Origin: Natranaeroarchaeum aerophilus
GTDB taxonomy: Archaea; Halobacteriota; Halobacteria; Halobacteriales; Natronoarchaeaceae
Reading direction: 5' to 3'
NCBI RefSeq assembly: GCF_023638055.1
Contig: NZ_JAKRVY010000001.1
Coordinates: 772,202-836,201, forward strand
Length of the DNA: 64,000 nucleotides
How positions within the stretch are numbered: the stretch's first letter is position 1; every line of letters starts with the position of its first letter. Shown piece after piece: positions 24,629-34,234 of this stretch. Under the pieces are notes generated by a model that was not told where the DNA came from, did not search any database, and worked only from the letters and a program-made list of their open reading frames with translations. Position numbers and translations under genes: made by a program.

Positions 24629-26596
24629 TCAGTCGTCCGCGGGTGCAGGACTGTCGCCGCCTTCGGCCTGCTGTTTCGTCCACGGCAGCTTCCCGCCCAG
24701 CGAGAGCATGTCGCGCTCGCGCCGGGAGGCGTTCAGCGTCGCGGTCGCTTCCCAGTCGTCGTTGACGCGGACGGTGAACTCCTCCTGTCCGCTCTCGACG
24801 CCCTCGCGGACATCGTCGACGATCTCGATGTCGTCGCCCTGATCGATCTTCTCGTAGGTGTCCTCGTCGATGATCAGCGGGACGAGACCGAAGTTAAACA
24901 GGTTCGCGCGGTGGATCCGTGCGAAGCTCTGTGCGAGCACGCCCTCGATGCCCAGATACATCGGGCACATGGCGGCGTGTTCGCGAGAGGAGCCCTGTCC
25001 GTAGTTCTCGCCGGCAACGAGGAAGCCGCCGTCGGCGTCGGCCGCTCGCTGTGCGAACGTGTCGTCGACACGCGAGAGAGTGAACTCCGAGAGCTTGTCG
25101 ATGTTCGACCGGTACATCAGGATGTCCTGCGTTGCAGGGATGATGTGGTCGGTCGTGATGTTGTCGTCCATCTTCAGCAGCGCCTCACCGGCGAGGTTGC
25201 TGTCGAGTTCGTCCTTCAGTGGCACGTCGCCGATGTTGGGTCCCTTGATGAGCTCGTCGTCGACAGCCTCGTCGGGGGCGATGAGGTCCGTCTTGGAGCC
25301 GTCGTACTGATCGGGCAGTTCGACGCCTGGTGCGTCGACCCCGTCGTCTTCGAGTTCGCGCGGATCGACGATCTCGCCTTTGAGCGCCGCGGCCGCGGCG
25401 ACCTCGGGCGAACAGAGGTAGACGTTGTCGTCCTCGATGCCCGAGCGCCCCTCGAAGTTGCGGTTGAACGTCCGCAGGGAGACGGAGTCACTCGCGGGAA
25501 CGTGGCCGATGCCGATACAGGCACCACACGTCGCCTCGGAGAAGTTGACACCGGCTGCCATCATCTCGGCGACCCAGCCCTGTCGGGCGAGCATCTCGGA
25601 GGCCTGCTTGGAGCCGGGTGCGACGATCGTCTCGGTCTCCATGGAAACCTCGCGGCCTTCCAGCATCTTCGCGACGGGGAGGATATCTTCGTAGCCGCCG
25701 TTCGTACAGGAGCCGACGATGACCTGTTCGACGTCCTCGCCAGCGGCCTCGCTGACGGGAACGACGTTGTCCGGCATCGAGGGCTGTGCGATGAGCGGTT
25801 CCAGATCGGAGAGATCGACGACGATCTCGTCGTGATACTCGGCGTCGTCGTCGGGCTGGAGCTCGACGTACTCCTCGCCGCGGCCGACGCGTTCGAGGTA
25901 GTCTTTCGTCTGCTCGTCGGTCGGGAAGATCGAGGAGGTCGCACCGAGCTCCGTGCCCATGTTGGTGATCGTCATGCGCTCGGGAGCGGTGAGCGTCTCG
26001 ACGCCCGGACCGGTGTATTCGAGGATCTTGCCGACGCCACCTTTCACGGAGAGTCGTCGGAGCAGCTCGAGGATGACGTCTTTCGCGGTCGCCCACTCGG
26101 GGAGTTCGCCCTCGAGTCGGACACTGACGACTTCCGGCATCTCGATGTAGTACGGTGCGCCACCCATCGCGACGGTGACGTCGATCCCACCTGCACCGAT
26201 GGCGAGCTCGCCGAGCCCGCCGGGCGTCGGGGTGTGGGAGTCCGAACCGAGCATCGTCTTGCCGGGGGCCGCGAAGTTCTCGCGGTGGACATTGTGGCAG
26301 ATACCGTTGCCGGGGCGGGAGAAGTGTGCCCCGAAGGTGCCGGCCGCAGAACGCAGGAAGCGGTGATCGTCCGTGTTCTTGAAGTCAAACTGATATGTCT
26401 GGTGGTCACAGTACTGGGCAGCAATCTCGGTCTGGACCTCTTCGAGGCCCATCGCCTCGAACTGCAGCCAGACCATCGTCCCGGTCGTATCCTGAGTGAG
26501 AACCTGATCGATCTCGATACCGATCTCCTCGCCGGGCGTCAGCTCGCCTTCGACGAGGTGATCATCGAGGATCTTCTCTGTTAGTGTTTTTCCCAT
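24629..26596 (-). CDS. acnA: Aconitate hydratase
   Basis: A 655-residue TCA-cycle enzyme converting citrate to isocitrate via cis-aconitate, with a [4Fe-4S] cluster. The cluster ligands are visible as GSCTNGGYEDI and TCGACIGIG. LGSDSHTPTPGGLG near the N-terminus and EHAAMCPMYLGIEGVLAQSF near the C-terminus are the substrate-binding loops of the aconitase superfamily. The length and motif spacing are of the archaeal aconitase group, distinct from isopropylmalate isomerase. It is monocistronic, with ATG at 26596. Confidence 0.96.
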   Translation of the reverse strand: MGKTLTEKILDDHLVEGELTPGEEIGIEIDQVLTQDTTGTMVWLQFEAMGLEEVQTEIAAQYCDHQTYQFDFKNTDDHRFLRSAAGTFGAHFSRPGNGICHNVHRENFAAPGKTMLGSDSHTPTPGGLGELAIGAGGIDVTVAMGGAPYYIEMPEVVSVRLEGELPEWATAKDVILELLRRLSVKGGVGKILEYTGPGVETLTAPERMTITNMGTELGATSSIFPTDEQTKDYLERVGRGEEYVELQPDDDAEYHDEIVVDLSDLEPLIAQPSMPDNVVPVSEAAGEDVEQVIVGSCTNGGYEDILPVAKMLEGREVSMETETIVAPGSKQASEMLARQGWVAEMMAAGVNFSEATCGACIGIGHVPASDSVSLRTFNRNFEGRSGIEDDNVYLCSPEVAAAAALKGEIVDPRELEDDGVDAPGVELPDQYDGSKTDLIAPDEAVDDELIKGPNIGDVPLKDELDSNLAGEALLKMDDNITTDHIIPATQDILMYRSNIDKLSEFTLSRVDDTFAQRAADADGGFLVAGENYGQGSSREHAAMCPMYLGIEGVLAQSFARIHRANLFNFGLVPLIIDEDTYEKIDQGDDIEIVDDVREGVESGQEEFTVRVNDDWEATATLNASRRERDMLSLGGKLPWTKQQAEGGDSPAPADD

Positions 26597-26772
26597 AGCG
26601 CGCGGATATCGTTTTTCCTCAAATATAAAACCCGCGAGTCCCTCCTGTTCAACCGTTCAGAATTCGAGATGTGGGTCGGGCGTCGCTGTCCCACCTGTTC
26701 AGAAACGGCTATCGCTCGGCGGGCTGGTTCGTCAGGTACGCGCTTTTTGAAGCCGCAGTCACTGTTTGTCCT

Positions 26773-27201
26773 ATGGACAGTCGGGTGTCACAGTTCGCCG
26801 TACCGAGCCAGACAGCCATGGACTGGCTGGTGCTCGCGACCGCGTACGTCCTGTTGGTGCTGTTTTTGATCGGCGTCTTCGACGTCCTGATCGGCCTGTA
26901 CGGGCTGTTCGTGACTGGACAGTTCACGGAGCCGGTCGCGCTCGTCCGGCTGCTCGATACTGTCTTGCTGTTGTTGATTATCGTCGAAGTCCACCGAACG
27001 CTGCTGGCGTACGTCCGTGACGAACCGGTTATTCGGATCGTCATCGGCGCAGCGATTATCGCCGTTGCACGGGAAATTATCAGTTTCCGGCTGGACGACT
27101 TCGCGACGACCGACGACGCACTCACCGCGGCAAGCGCATTCTCGCTCCTGCTGATCGTGCTCGTGGTCGCGTACTACGTCGTGTACGCCCGGATCGAGTA
27201 G
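26773..27201 (+). CDS. PsiE-family (phosphate-starvation-inducible) membrane protein
   Basis: A 142-residue protein starting MDSRVSQFAVPSQTAMDW. Four membrane helices: near 18-40 (LVLATAYVLLVLFLIGVFDV), near 60-80 (LLDTVLLLLIIVEVHRTL), near 88-110 (VIRIVIGAAIIAVAREII) and near 118-140. The loop with HRTLLAYVRDE and the AREIISF motif fit PsiE. An in-frame extension upstream to 26671 was rejected as it lies in the acnA promoter region and is not membrane-like. Function in archaea is unknown. Confidence 0.75.
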   Translation: MDSRVSQFAVPSQTAMDWLVLATAYVLLVLFLIGVFDVLIGLYGLFVTGQFTEPVALVRLLDTVLLLLIIVEVHRTLLAYVRDEPVIRIVIGAAIIAVAREIISFRLDDFATTDDALTAASAFSLLLIVLVVAYYVVYARIE

Positions 27202-27245
27202 CGCCATCCGACAGTCTAAAGCGCACGGCACGGGACGTGTTCGAT

Positions 27246-29702
27246 ATGAAGTTCCACGACGCGGCGAACTTCCTCTACGATCTGCGCCGGTTCGGTCCAC
27301 GCCCCGGGATCGAGTCGACCGCGGATCTGCTCGCCGCACTGGAGGACCCACACGACGATCTCGACTGCGTGCAGGTCGCTGGCTCGAACGGCAAGGGCAG
27401 CACGGCCCGAATGACGGAGTCGATCCTCCGGGAGGCCGGTCTCACCGTCGGACTCTTTACGTCGCCACATCTGGAGGACCTGCGCGAACGCATTCGTGTC
27501 GACGGGCGCAAGATCCCGAAAGGGGCCGTCTGTGAGTTCGTCGAGCACGTCGAGGGGCACGTCCGCGATCGCGGGGCGGAGGGGATCTCCCCGACGTTTT
27601 TCGAGGCGACGACTGCAATGGCACTCTGGCAGTTCGCCCGCGAGGACGTCGACGTCGTCGTGCTGGAGGTCGGCATCGGCGGCAAGAAAGATGCCACGAG
27701 CGTCGTCGATCCGGTCGCCAGCGCAGTCACCTCCGTCACGCTCGAACACACGGGCGTCCTGGGGGATACGATCGAGGAGATTGCACAGGACAAAGCCCAC
27801 GTCGCACCCGCCGATGCGCCACTGGTGACGGGCGTCGACGGTGTAGCGCTCGACGCCGTCCGCTCGATTGCTGGTGAGGTCGTCACCGTCGGCGCGGGCG
27901 GCGACGTGGTGCCGACCTACGGCGGCCGGACGAATCACACCGAAGCCGCCATCGGAATCGAGGGGCCAGACTGGTCGGTCGACACGCGGCTCCCGACACT
28001 GGGTGCTCACCAGTCCGAGAACGCGGCCATCGCGGCGACGCTCGCCCGGCACGTCATCGACGAGCAGGGGGGCGACCTCGCCGAAACCACGATCGAGACC
28101 GGCCTCCGGCGCTCGCACTGGCCCGGCCGGTTCGAGGTCGTGGAGCAGGAGCCACTGACCGTGCTGGACGGCGCACACAACCCTGGTGCCTGCGAGCGGA
28201 TCGCGGAGGTCCTGACGGAGTTCGAGTACGACGACCTCCATCTCGTCTTCGGCGGGATGCACGACAAGGACCACCGGGCGATGGCCGACGCGCTCCCGAC
28301 CGCCGACCGCGTCGTGGCGTGCCAGCCAGACCTCGATCGCGCCGAGGACGAGGCCGTACTCGCGCGGGTATTCGAGGCAAGCGGGGCCGAGGAGGTCGTC
28401 ACGAACAACTCCGTCGAGGGCGCGCTTTCGCGGGCGCTCCGCGAGGCCGACGCTGACGACTGCGTGCTCGTCACCGGATCGCTGTTCACCGTCGCTGAAG
28501 CCCGGACGCGCTGGACACGCCTGCAGGTGCCAAAACGTGTCGAGGAGATCGACGATGCCCGCGCCGTCCTCTCGGACGCCCACGTCACCGATCCGGGCGT
28601 CTGGCGGATGCGCGGCAAGGGCGTCCACCGCGTGCTCAAAACCCGCGTCCAGAAGCGGCAGGCCCAGTACCTCAAAGAGGAACTGCTCAGCCTCGGCGGC
28701 GAGTGTGCCCTCTCCGGGCTGAACGATCAGGACGACGTGATCATCGATGTCGTGATGATGGCGACGATGGCCCAGTTCAACCGGCTCGTGGACAAACTCG
28801 ACGGCCAGCCCTACGGCCTCTCGGTCGTCGGCGAGGAGATCCGTGAGACCCTGGGGATCCGCACGGCCGACCCCGAGAGCGGCTACCCGTGGGATGAGGG
28901 CACCGCCGTGATGGGCATCCTCAACATCACGCCGGATAGCTTCCACGACGGCGGCGAGTACAACGCCGTCGAAGCGGCACGCGAACGCGCCGAGCGGATG
29001 GTCGCAAACGGCGCGGCGATCCTCGACGTGGGCGGCGAGAGCACGCGACCCGGGGCCGACCCGGTCAGCGTGGAGGAGGAGATCGACCGGGTCGTCCCGG
29101 TGATCGAGGCCATCGCCGATCTGGATGCCATGATCTCCGTGGACACCCGCAAAGCCGAGGTTGCTCGGGCCGCCGTCGAGGCCGGTGCCGACATCATCAA
29201 CGACGTGTCCGGGCTCGAAGACCCCGAGATGCGCTTTGTCGCCGCCGAGCACGACGCCGCGCTAGTCGTCATGCACAGCGTCGACGCGCCGGTCGATCCC
29301 GACACCGAGATCGACTACGACGATGTCGTCGAGGACGTGATCGATCAGCTCGCAGAACGGGTCCTGCTCGCCGAGAAAGCAGGGCTCGATCGCGAGCAGA
29401 TCGTCGTCGATCCCGGGTTGGGCTTCGGGAAGCGCTCGGCGGAAAGCTTCGAGCTACTGGATCGGTGTGACGAACTCGCCGCGCTGGGCTGTCCGATCAT
29501 GATCGGCCATTCGCACAAGTCGATGTTCGCGCTCTCCGGCCAGGACGCCGACGAGCGCCTCCCCCCGACGATCGCCGGGACGACACTCGCGGCCGAGCGC
29601 GATGTCGACATCGTCCGCGTGCACGACGTCGCCGAAAACGTCGCGGCGGTGAACGTGGCCGAGACGACGGCCGGGAACACGTCGTCTGGAACGGACGACT
29701 GA
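27246..29702 (+). CDS. folCP: FolC-FolP fusion (folylpolyglutamate/dihydrofolate synthase plus dihydropteroate synthase)
   Basis: An 818-residue two-enzyme protein beginning MKFHDAANFLYDL (an ATG three codons upstream is possible). Residues 1-~430 are FolC: ATP loop VQVAGSNGKGSTARM, VGLFTSPHLEDLRERI and WPGRFEVVEQEPLTVLDGAHN. Residues ~555-818 are FolP: VMGILNITPDSFHDGG near 555, then DVGGESTRPGADP and SFGKRSAESF-like pterin-site residues (DPGLGFGKR). The segment ~440-545 between them (RGKGVHRVLKTRVQKRQAQYL) is a third region I do not recognise. Fusion of these two steps of folate synthesis is known for Halobacteria. Confidence 0.93.
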   Translation: MKFHDAANFLYDLRRFGPRPGIESTADLLAALEDPHDDLDCVQVAGSNGKGSTARMTESILREAGLTVGLFTSPHLEDLRERIRVDGRKIPKGAVCEFVEHVEGHVRDRGAEGISPTFFEATTAMALWQFAREDVDVVVLEVGIGGKKDATSVVDPVASAVTSVTLEHTGVLGDTIEEIAQDKAHVAPADAPLVTGVDGVALDAVRSIAGEVVTVGAGGDVVPTYGGRTNHTEAAIGIEGPDWSVDTRLPTLGAHQSENAAIAATLARHVIDEQGGDLAETTIETGLRRSHWPGRFEVVEQEPLTVLDGAHNPGACERIAEVLTEFEYDDLHLVFGGMHDKDHRAMADALPTADRVVACQPDLDRAEDEAVLARVFEASGAEEVVTNNSVEGALSRALREADADDCVLVTGSLFTVAEARTRWTRLQVPKRVEEIDDARAVLSDAHVTDPGVWRMRGKGVHRVLKTRVQKRQAQYLKEELLSLGGECALSGLNDQDDVIIDVVMMATMAQFNRLVDKLDGQPYGLSVVGEEIRETLGIRTADPESGYPWDEGTAVMGILNITPDSFHDGGEYNAVEAARERAERMVANGAAILDVGGESTRPGADPVSVEEEIDRVVPVIEAIADLDAMISVDTRKAEVARAAVEAGADIINDVSGLEDPEMRFVAAEHDAALVVMHSVDAPVDPDTEIDYDDVVEDVIDQLAERVLLAEKAGLDREQIVVDPGLGFGKRSAESFELLDRCDELAALGCPIMIGHSHKSMFALSGQDADERLPPTIAGTTLAAERDVDIVRVHDVAENVAAVNVAETTAGNTSSGTDD

Positions 29703-29747
29703 CAGCGGTCATTGTTGAATATTCAGCGTACGCTCCAACACCCGATG

Positions 29748-30662
29748 TCACAGCGTGTACATTCGCACGGTGAAAAACTCCTGCACCGCGTTCTTGAGGG
29801 CCGGTTTGGGCTTGCCCGATGCGTCCACCGTTCCCGTTGCAGCGGGGTCCACGTCTGCCTCTAGCCGGTCGATCGCTTCGGCGTCGCCGAGCAAGAACAG
29901 TCGATCTGCAGATCGTTCCTGGATTTTTTCTCGACATTTGTTCAGATGTCGACGCACCTGCTCCTCCCGGAGCCGCTCGAAGCGGGCCTGCGAGTAGCCC
30001 CCCTTCGAGTGGTCGCCTTTCACGTCCGTCCGGAACCCGCTGGTAGATAGCTGCTCGTCGCCCGTGTACTCTCCGAGTGCGAACAGATCGGCACGCACGA
30101 GTGCCACCGCGTATCGGCCGGTTGGTCGGAACCATTCGCGGTCGATCTCGACGCGCTCACCCCACCGCTCGAACGACTCGGGGGCAACAGGGGGACGCAA
30201 CGCTACGCTTAGCAGCCCCTCGTCGTCGGTGATCGCCAGACAGGGACTGGCGCGCTCGACGAGCGCAGTTCGCTCACCGAAGGCATCCCGCGTCGTTGAC
30301 GAGGCATGACCCTCCACCATCGTCGTAAAGACCCCTTCCTCGTCGGTCTCGAAGCTCTCCAGCCGGTCGAGTACCCCAGCCAGACGTCCCCCTCGAACGT
30401 CGTCGACGGATCGAAACGAGATTTCGCTGTCCTCGTCCCGGAGTCGTTCGACCGTGTCCTCAAGCTGTGTCACCCTGTCTTCTAGCCGGTTGACCCGTTC
30501 CTGAGCGTCCTGCCGGTCACTGACTGCGTCGGCGCGTCGCTCCTCGGCGGCGTCGAGTTGTTCTCGCAGCCCGTCGCGCTCCTCTTCGAGCTCGGCTAGC
30601 TCGGCTTCTAGCTCGTGAATACGCTCTTTGAGGCCAGCGCGTCCGAGTAGCGTATCGATCAT
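29748..30662 (-). CDS. Vms1/ANKZF1-family release factor-like protein (VLRF1 domain)
   Basis: A 304-residue protein. Residues 1-~75 form a long coiled coil (ELEAELAELEEERDGLREQL). Residues ~100-280 are an eRF1-like domain: a glycine/serine loop with KGGYSQARFERLREEQ and helix VRRHLNKCREKIQ is the diagnostic feature of Vms1/ANKZF1 peptidyl-tRNA hydrolases that release nascent chains from stalled 60S-type subunits. The active Gln of that loop (SQ) is present. The function in archaeal ribosome rescue is inferred from the family. The N-terminal coiled coil is an addition to the core domain. Confidence 0.82.
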   Translation of the reverse strand: MIDTLLGRAGLKERIHELEAELAELEEERDGLREQLDAAEERRADAVSDRQDAQERVNRLEDRVTQLEDTVERLRDEDSEISFRSVDDVRGGRLAGVLDRLESFETDEEGVFTTMVEGHASSTTRDAFGERTALVERASPCLAITDDEGLLSVALRPPVAPESFERWGERVEIDREWFRPTGRYAVALVRADLFALGEYTGDEQLSTSGFRTDVKGDHSKGGYSQARFERLREEQVRRHLNKCREKIQERSADRLFLLGDAEAIDRLEADVDPAATGTVDASGKPKPALKNAVQEFFTVRMYTL

Positions 30663-30720
30663 AGAAAGGAAACTGCGCGGCGCACACTTTTACGTTCCGA
30701 CCACGCCCGTAGAGCGGCGA

Positions 30721-31095
30721 CTACACGATCGACTCGGCAGGCTCTGTGGCCTCTTCGAGATACGTTTCACCCCAGTCGATCATTGCGTCGATCACCGGTT
30801 CGAGGGATTCTCCATGTTCGGTGAGCGCGTACTCGACCCGGAACGGCGTCTCGCTGATAACCCGTCGTTCGAGGAGGTGTTTGTCCTCCATATCTTCCAG
30901 ACTCTCCGAGAGGACCTTCGACGAGATACCGTCCAGATCACGTTGCAGGGCGTTGAACCCGAGCGGGCCGTTCTCTAGCAACGTGTGGACGATGACTGGA
31001 TGCCACTTCTTGCCGATGATCGCGGCCGTCGACTCCATCGGGCACCAGTCGTCACCCTCACACCACGTGGGGAGGGCGGAACTCGGTTGACTCAT
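30721..31095 (-). CDS. HxlR-family winged-helix regulator with cysteine pair
   Basis: A 124-residue protein starting MSQPSSALPTWCEGDDWCPM. The HxlR core follows: IIGKKWHPVIVHTLLENGP, then FNALQRDLDGISSKVLSESL (recognition helix) and the wing RVEYALTEHGESLEPV. Two Cys near residues 12 and 18 (WCEGDDWCP) precede the helix, the place where redox-sensing Cys occur in this family, so a redox or aldehyde signal is possible. It is 49 bases downstream of metG and in the same direction, but its target is unknown. Confidence 0.87.
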   Translation of the reverse strand: MSQPSSALPTWCEGDDWCPMESTAAIIGKKWHPVIVHTLLENGPLGFNALQRDLDGISSKVLSESLEDMEDKHLLERRVISETPFRVEYALTEHGESLEPVIDAMIDWGETYLEEATEPAESIV

Positions 31096-31144
31096 ACACC
31101 TCGTTGCGACCGTCCCCTCTAAAGCATAGCGAGTCTCTCGTCGG

Positions 31145-33229
31145 CTACTGTACCTTCGTCCCCGGTTCGGCGTCTTCGTGTGTCGTCAGCAGGTCGGCCT
31201 GCTCGCCAGCCGCAAGCACCATCCCGTTGCTCTCGACGCCGAACAGTTCGGCCTGCTCCAGGTTCGCCATCACGATTACCTTCGTCTCCGGTAGCTCGTC
31301 GACGTCGTGAAGCTGCTTGAGCCCGGCGACGATCTGGCGCGTCTCGACGCCGATGTCGACGTCGAGGCGGAGCAGTTCGTCCGCGCCGTCGATGCCCTCG
31401 GCGCTCTCGATTCGGCCGACTCGCATGTCGAGGTCCTGGAACTCGTCGAAGCTGATCCGGTCGTCGAGAACGGGTTCTACGTCGGTGACATCGTCCTCGC
31501 TCGCGTCGTCGTTGTCTTCCTCGCCGTCCGCCGCCTCGTCCGTTGCTGCTTCGATACGCTCGTCGAGTTTCTCGTTGAGTTCGGCGACGCGGTCGTCCTC
31601 GATCTTGCCGAACAGTTCGTCGGGTTCGTCGAATTCGCGGGGCGGGGAAGCGAGCGCGTCCTCGAGTTCCGTGTCGGCTACCGTCCCCGCTTCGCCCAGC
31701 TGCTCCCAGACGAGCTGGGCCTTGCCGGGGGCAATTGGCTCGAACAGCACGGCGGTCGCCTTCGCGATCTGGACGCAGTCGCGGATGACCTGTGCAGCCT
31801 GCTCGGTATCGTCGTCGACGAGGTTCCAGGGCTCGTTGCGCTGGATGTACTCGTTACCGAACTTCGTGAGTTCGAGCGTCGCGGTGGCGACCGCCCGTAG
31901 CGAGTAGTCGTTGACGCCCGCCTGGAACGCGTCCATGGCGTCTTTGATGCGCTCTTCGACCTCGGCGGAGACGTCCGCGTCGGGTGTCCCCTCGTAGTTC
32001 CGGTATGCAAACAGCAGGCTCCGGTAGAGGAAGTTTCCGACGTTGCCGACCAGCTCGCCGTTGACCTTTTCCTGGAAGGCATCCCACGAGAAGTCGACGT
32101 CCTGCTGGAGGCCGCCGGTCGTCGTCAGATAGTACCGCAGGAGGTCGGGATGGAACCCCTCGTCGAGGTATTCTTTGGCCCAGATTGCACGATTCCGGCT
32201 CGTCGACAGGCCCTTGCCGTTGATCGTGATGAAGCCTGTCGCGGCGATCCCGCGCGGTGCGTTGTAGCCCGCGCCTTCGAGCATCGCCGGCCAGAAGATC
32301 GCGTGGTGCTGGATGATATCCCGACCGATTACGTGGACGATCTCGCCTTGCTCTCTCCAGACCTGCTCCCAGTCGTACTCGTCGGTGCCGACACGTTCCG
32401 AGTACTGCTTCGTCGAGGCGATGTACTCGATCGGTGCGTCAACCCAGACGTAGAGGACGAGGTCACTTTCGTCTTCCCCCTCGGCGGTCGGGTAGTCGAT
32501 CCCCCAGTCCATATCTCGCGTGATACACCAGTCCTGCAGGCCGTCCTCGATCCACTGGCGCGGCTGGTTCCGGGCGTTCGATGTCCCTTCCAGGTTGTCG
32601 AGGAAGTCGGTGAGGTAGTCGGCGAACTCCGAGACCTCGAAGAACTTGTGGGTGCGCTCGCGGTACTCCGCGGGGTTGCCGGTGATCGAACTCTGCGGGT
32701 CCTCGACCTCGCCGGGTTCGAGGTGGCGCTGACAGCCCTCGTCGCACTCGTCGCCGCGAGCCTTCTCACCGCAGTAGGGGCAGGTCCCGACGACGTACCG
32801 ATCTGGCAGATACTGGTCGGCGTCGGGATCGTAGGCGACCTGAATCTCCTTCTCGTAGATGTAGCCGTTCTCATCGAGGGTCCGGACGATCTCCTGGGTC
32901 AGTTCGGTGTTCGTCTCGTCGTGGGTGTGGCCGTAGTTGTCGAACTCGACGTTGAACTTCGGAAACGTCTCCTCGTACTGTTCGTGCCACTCCAGGGCGA
33001 ACTCCTCGGGGTCGACACCTTCCTTCTCGGCGTTGACCGCGACCGGCGTGCCGTGCATGTCCGATCCACAGACGTAGGCCGACTGCTGGCCCAGCGTCTG
33101 TAGACTTCGGTTGAACGCGTCCGCACCGATGTACCCGCGCAGGTGACCGATATGCAGGTCGCCGTTGGCGTACGGCAGCCCGCAGGTCACCACTGCCGGA
33201 CTGTCCGTCGGAAACTCGTCGTTGCTCAT
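31145..33229 (-). CDS. metG: Methionyl-tRNA synthetase with C-terminal tRNA-binding domain
   Basis: A 694-residue class I synthetase. The N-terminal HIGH-type motif is PYANGDLHIGHLRGY (about residues 19-33), the four-Cys zinc knuckle is CPYCGEKARGDECDEGCQ, and the KMSKS-like segment reads GLSTSRNRAIW. An acidic linker (about 555-585) joins a C-terminal OB-fold (FDEFQDLDMRVGRIESAEG and VIVMANLEQAELFGVESNGM), which is the EMAP/Trbp111 tRNA-binding domain. In some archaea that domain is a separate gene; here it is fused. Starts at MSNDEFPTDSPAV. Confidence 0.96.
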   Translation of the reverse strand: MSNDEFPTDSPAVVTCGLPYANGDLHIGHLRGYIGADAFNRSLQTLGQQSAYVCGSDMHGTPVAVNAEKEGVDPEEFALEWHEQYEETFPKFNVEFDNYGHTHDETNTELTQEIVRTLDENGYIYEKEIQVAYDPDADQYLPDRYVVGTCPYCGEKARGDECDEGCQRHLEPGEVEDPQSSITGNPAEYRERTHKFFEVSEFADYLTDFLDNLEGTSNARNQPRQWIEDGLQDWCITRDMDWGIDYPTAEGEDESDLVLYVWVDAPIEYIASTKQYSERVGTDEYDWEQVWREQGEIVHVIGRDIIQHHAIFWPAMLEGAGYNAPRGIAATGFITINGKGLSTSRNRAIWAKEYLDEGFHPDLLRYYLTTTGGLQQDVDFSWDAFQEKVNGELVGNVGNFLYRSLLFAYRNYEGTPDADVSAEVEERIKDAMDAFQAGVNDYSLRAVATATLELTKFGNEYIQRNEPWNLVDDDTEQAAQVIRDCVQIAKATAVLFEPIAPGKAQLVWEQLGEAGTVADTELEDALASPPREFDEPDELFGKIEDDRVAELNEKLDERIEAATDEAADGEEDNDDASEDDVTDVEPVLDDRISFDEFQDLDMRVGRIESAEGIDGADELLRLDVDIGVETRQIVAGLKQLHDVDELPETKVIVMANLEQAELFGVESNGMVLAAGEQADLLTTHEDAEPGTKVQ

Positions 33230-33393
33230 ACTCCCTCATCGTTGCTTGCCCGAGTAAAACCCGCTGGTTTCCGACCGGCCCGTTCCAGTGTCACGATACC
33301 GTTATACGTCTGTCCGGTCTGAACTCCCTGAGAAGCAGCGACGAGCGCCATCGACGCACATAGCGTTTCAGGCGCGCTGCTCTCCCGACAACC

Positions 33394-33576
33394 ATGACGA
33401 CCGACGATGCGGCCACTCACCGAAACGAGTCTGCCACCCACGAATTCGAGGCACAACTGACTGACCTGCTACTGACCGCTTTTGCGGACGGGGAAGATAT
33501 CGCCGGATGCTGGCGGATCGAGACGCCAGCTAGCAGCGTCCCGGACTGGACTATCGAGATCACCTGCGAGATGTAG
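33394..33576 (+). CDS. Small acidic haloarchaeal protein, 60 residues
   Basis: A 60-residue ORF with ATG start and acidic composition (MTTDDAATHRNESATHEFEA, then LTDLLLTAFADGEDIAGCW, then VPDWTIEITCEM). The central helix and the beta-like end are plausible for a small folded domain. No family recognised. It is a separate gene from the DUF7344-like gene that follows 115 bases later. Confidence 0.5.
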   Translation: MTTDDAATHRNESATHEFEAQLTDLLLTAFADGEDIAGCWRIETPASSVPDWTIEITCEM

Positions 33577-33691
33577 CTGTCTGTTGCGGTCTGTAACTAT
33601 CACTTTAATATCCGTACATAACGAGTACATATTATTATAACTCCCCGGCCGAAGGTAGGGTCGTACCCACCGTGTGTGTACGCAGGGAACC

Positions 33692-34054
33692 ATGAATACA
33701 GATACCAGAGACAATAAGCACGGGGCCGTACGGAACGAACTATCCGCGGAGGTCATTTTCGATCTATTGAGTGTCACGCGCCGCAGACACGCGCTGTACT
33801 ATCTCACCGAGCAGGTCGGGACAATTAGCCTGCACGAACTCTCGGACGCGCTGACCGTGTGGGAGGCAGTTGACGGGGAGCACCACCACCAGCGAATTGC
33901 AACCGGTCTGTATCACAGACACCTGCCGAAACTCGCGGACGCTGGTGTTCTCCGGTACGACCCCGATGCTGATACGATCGAACTCCTCCCGGCTGCCGAG
34001 CAGCTACAGCCGTATCTCGGTCTCGCCGCGCAAGACGATGCGCGGTCAGTGTAG
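33692..34054 (+). CDS. DUF7344-type winged-helix protein
   Basis: A 120-residue protein from MNTDTRDNKHGAVRNEL (an upstream start at 33674 adds six residues). The core LSAEVIFDLLSVTRRRHALY followed by LTEQVGTISLHELSDAL and RIATGLYHRHLPKLADAGVL is the DUF7344 winged-helix pattern found in many haloarchaeal regulators, where the LxxxRRR...LxxxxLPxL motif recurs. The promoter region upstream is AT-rich (TATTATTATAA near 33630). Target unknown. Confidence 0.82.
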   Translation: MNTDTRDNKHGAVRNELSAEVIFDLLSVTRRRHALYYLTEQVGTISLHELSDALTVWEAVDGEHHHQRIATGLYHRHLPKLADAGVLRYDPDADTIELLPAAEQLQPYLGLAAQDDARSV

Positions 34055-34080
34055 CATTGCTGGTCTCTCCTGACCCAATA

Positions 34081-34107
34081 CTACAATAATTGTAGCATTA
34101 AGCTACA
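34081..34107. terminator. Overlapping palindromes downstream of the DUF7344 gene
   Basis: Two hairpins share bases. CTACAAT-A-ATTGTAG (34081-34095) is a perfect 7-base palindrome, and TGTAGC-ATTAA-GCTACA (34091-34107) is a perfect 6-base stem. Because they overlap they cannot form at once. Their place after a stop codon suggests a terminator or a divergent operator between two genes. Confidence 0.4.
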
Positions 34108-34234
34108 CTATTCGAAGCCAGTTATCTCGTCGAATAGCTGTGATGGCGCGGTAGCAGATTCCGCACGCCGATTTGATATCTCGACATTTGGTTTATATCT
34201 CGGTGGCCGCAGCAAATACCAGAAGGAGAGTCTC

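Noticed and set aside
24422..26584. 720-codon plus-strand frame opposite acnA
   Set aside because: It lies antisense to aconitase, a well-supported gene with cluster Cys motifs. The frame is open only because of high GC content and has no recognisable domain.
27216..29252. 678-codon minus-strand frame opposite folCP
   Set aside because: Antisense shadow of the FolC-FolP fusion; its composition and lack of motifs argue against coding.
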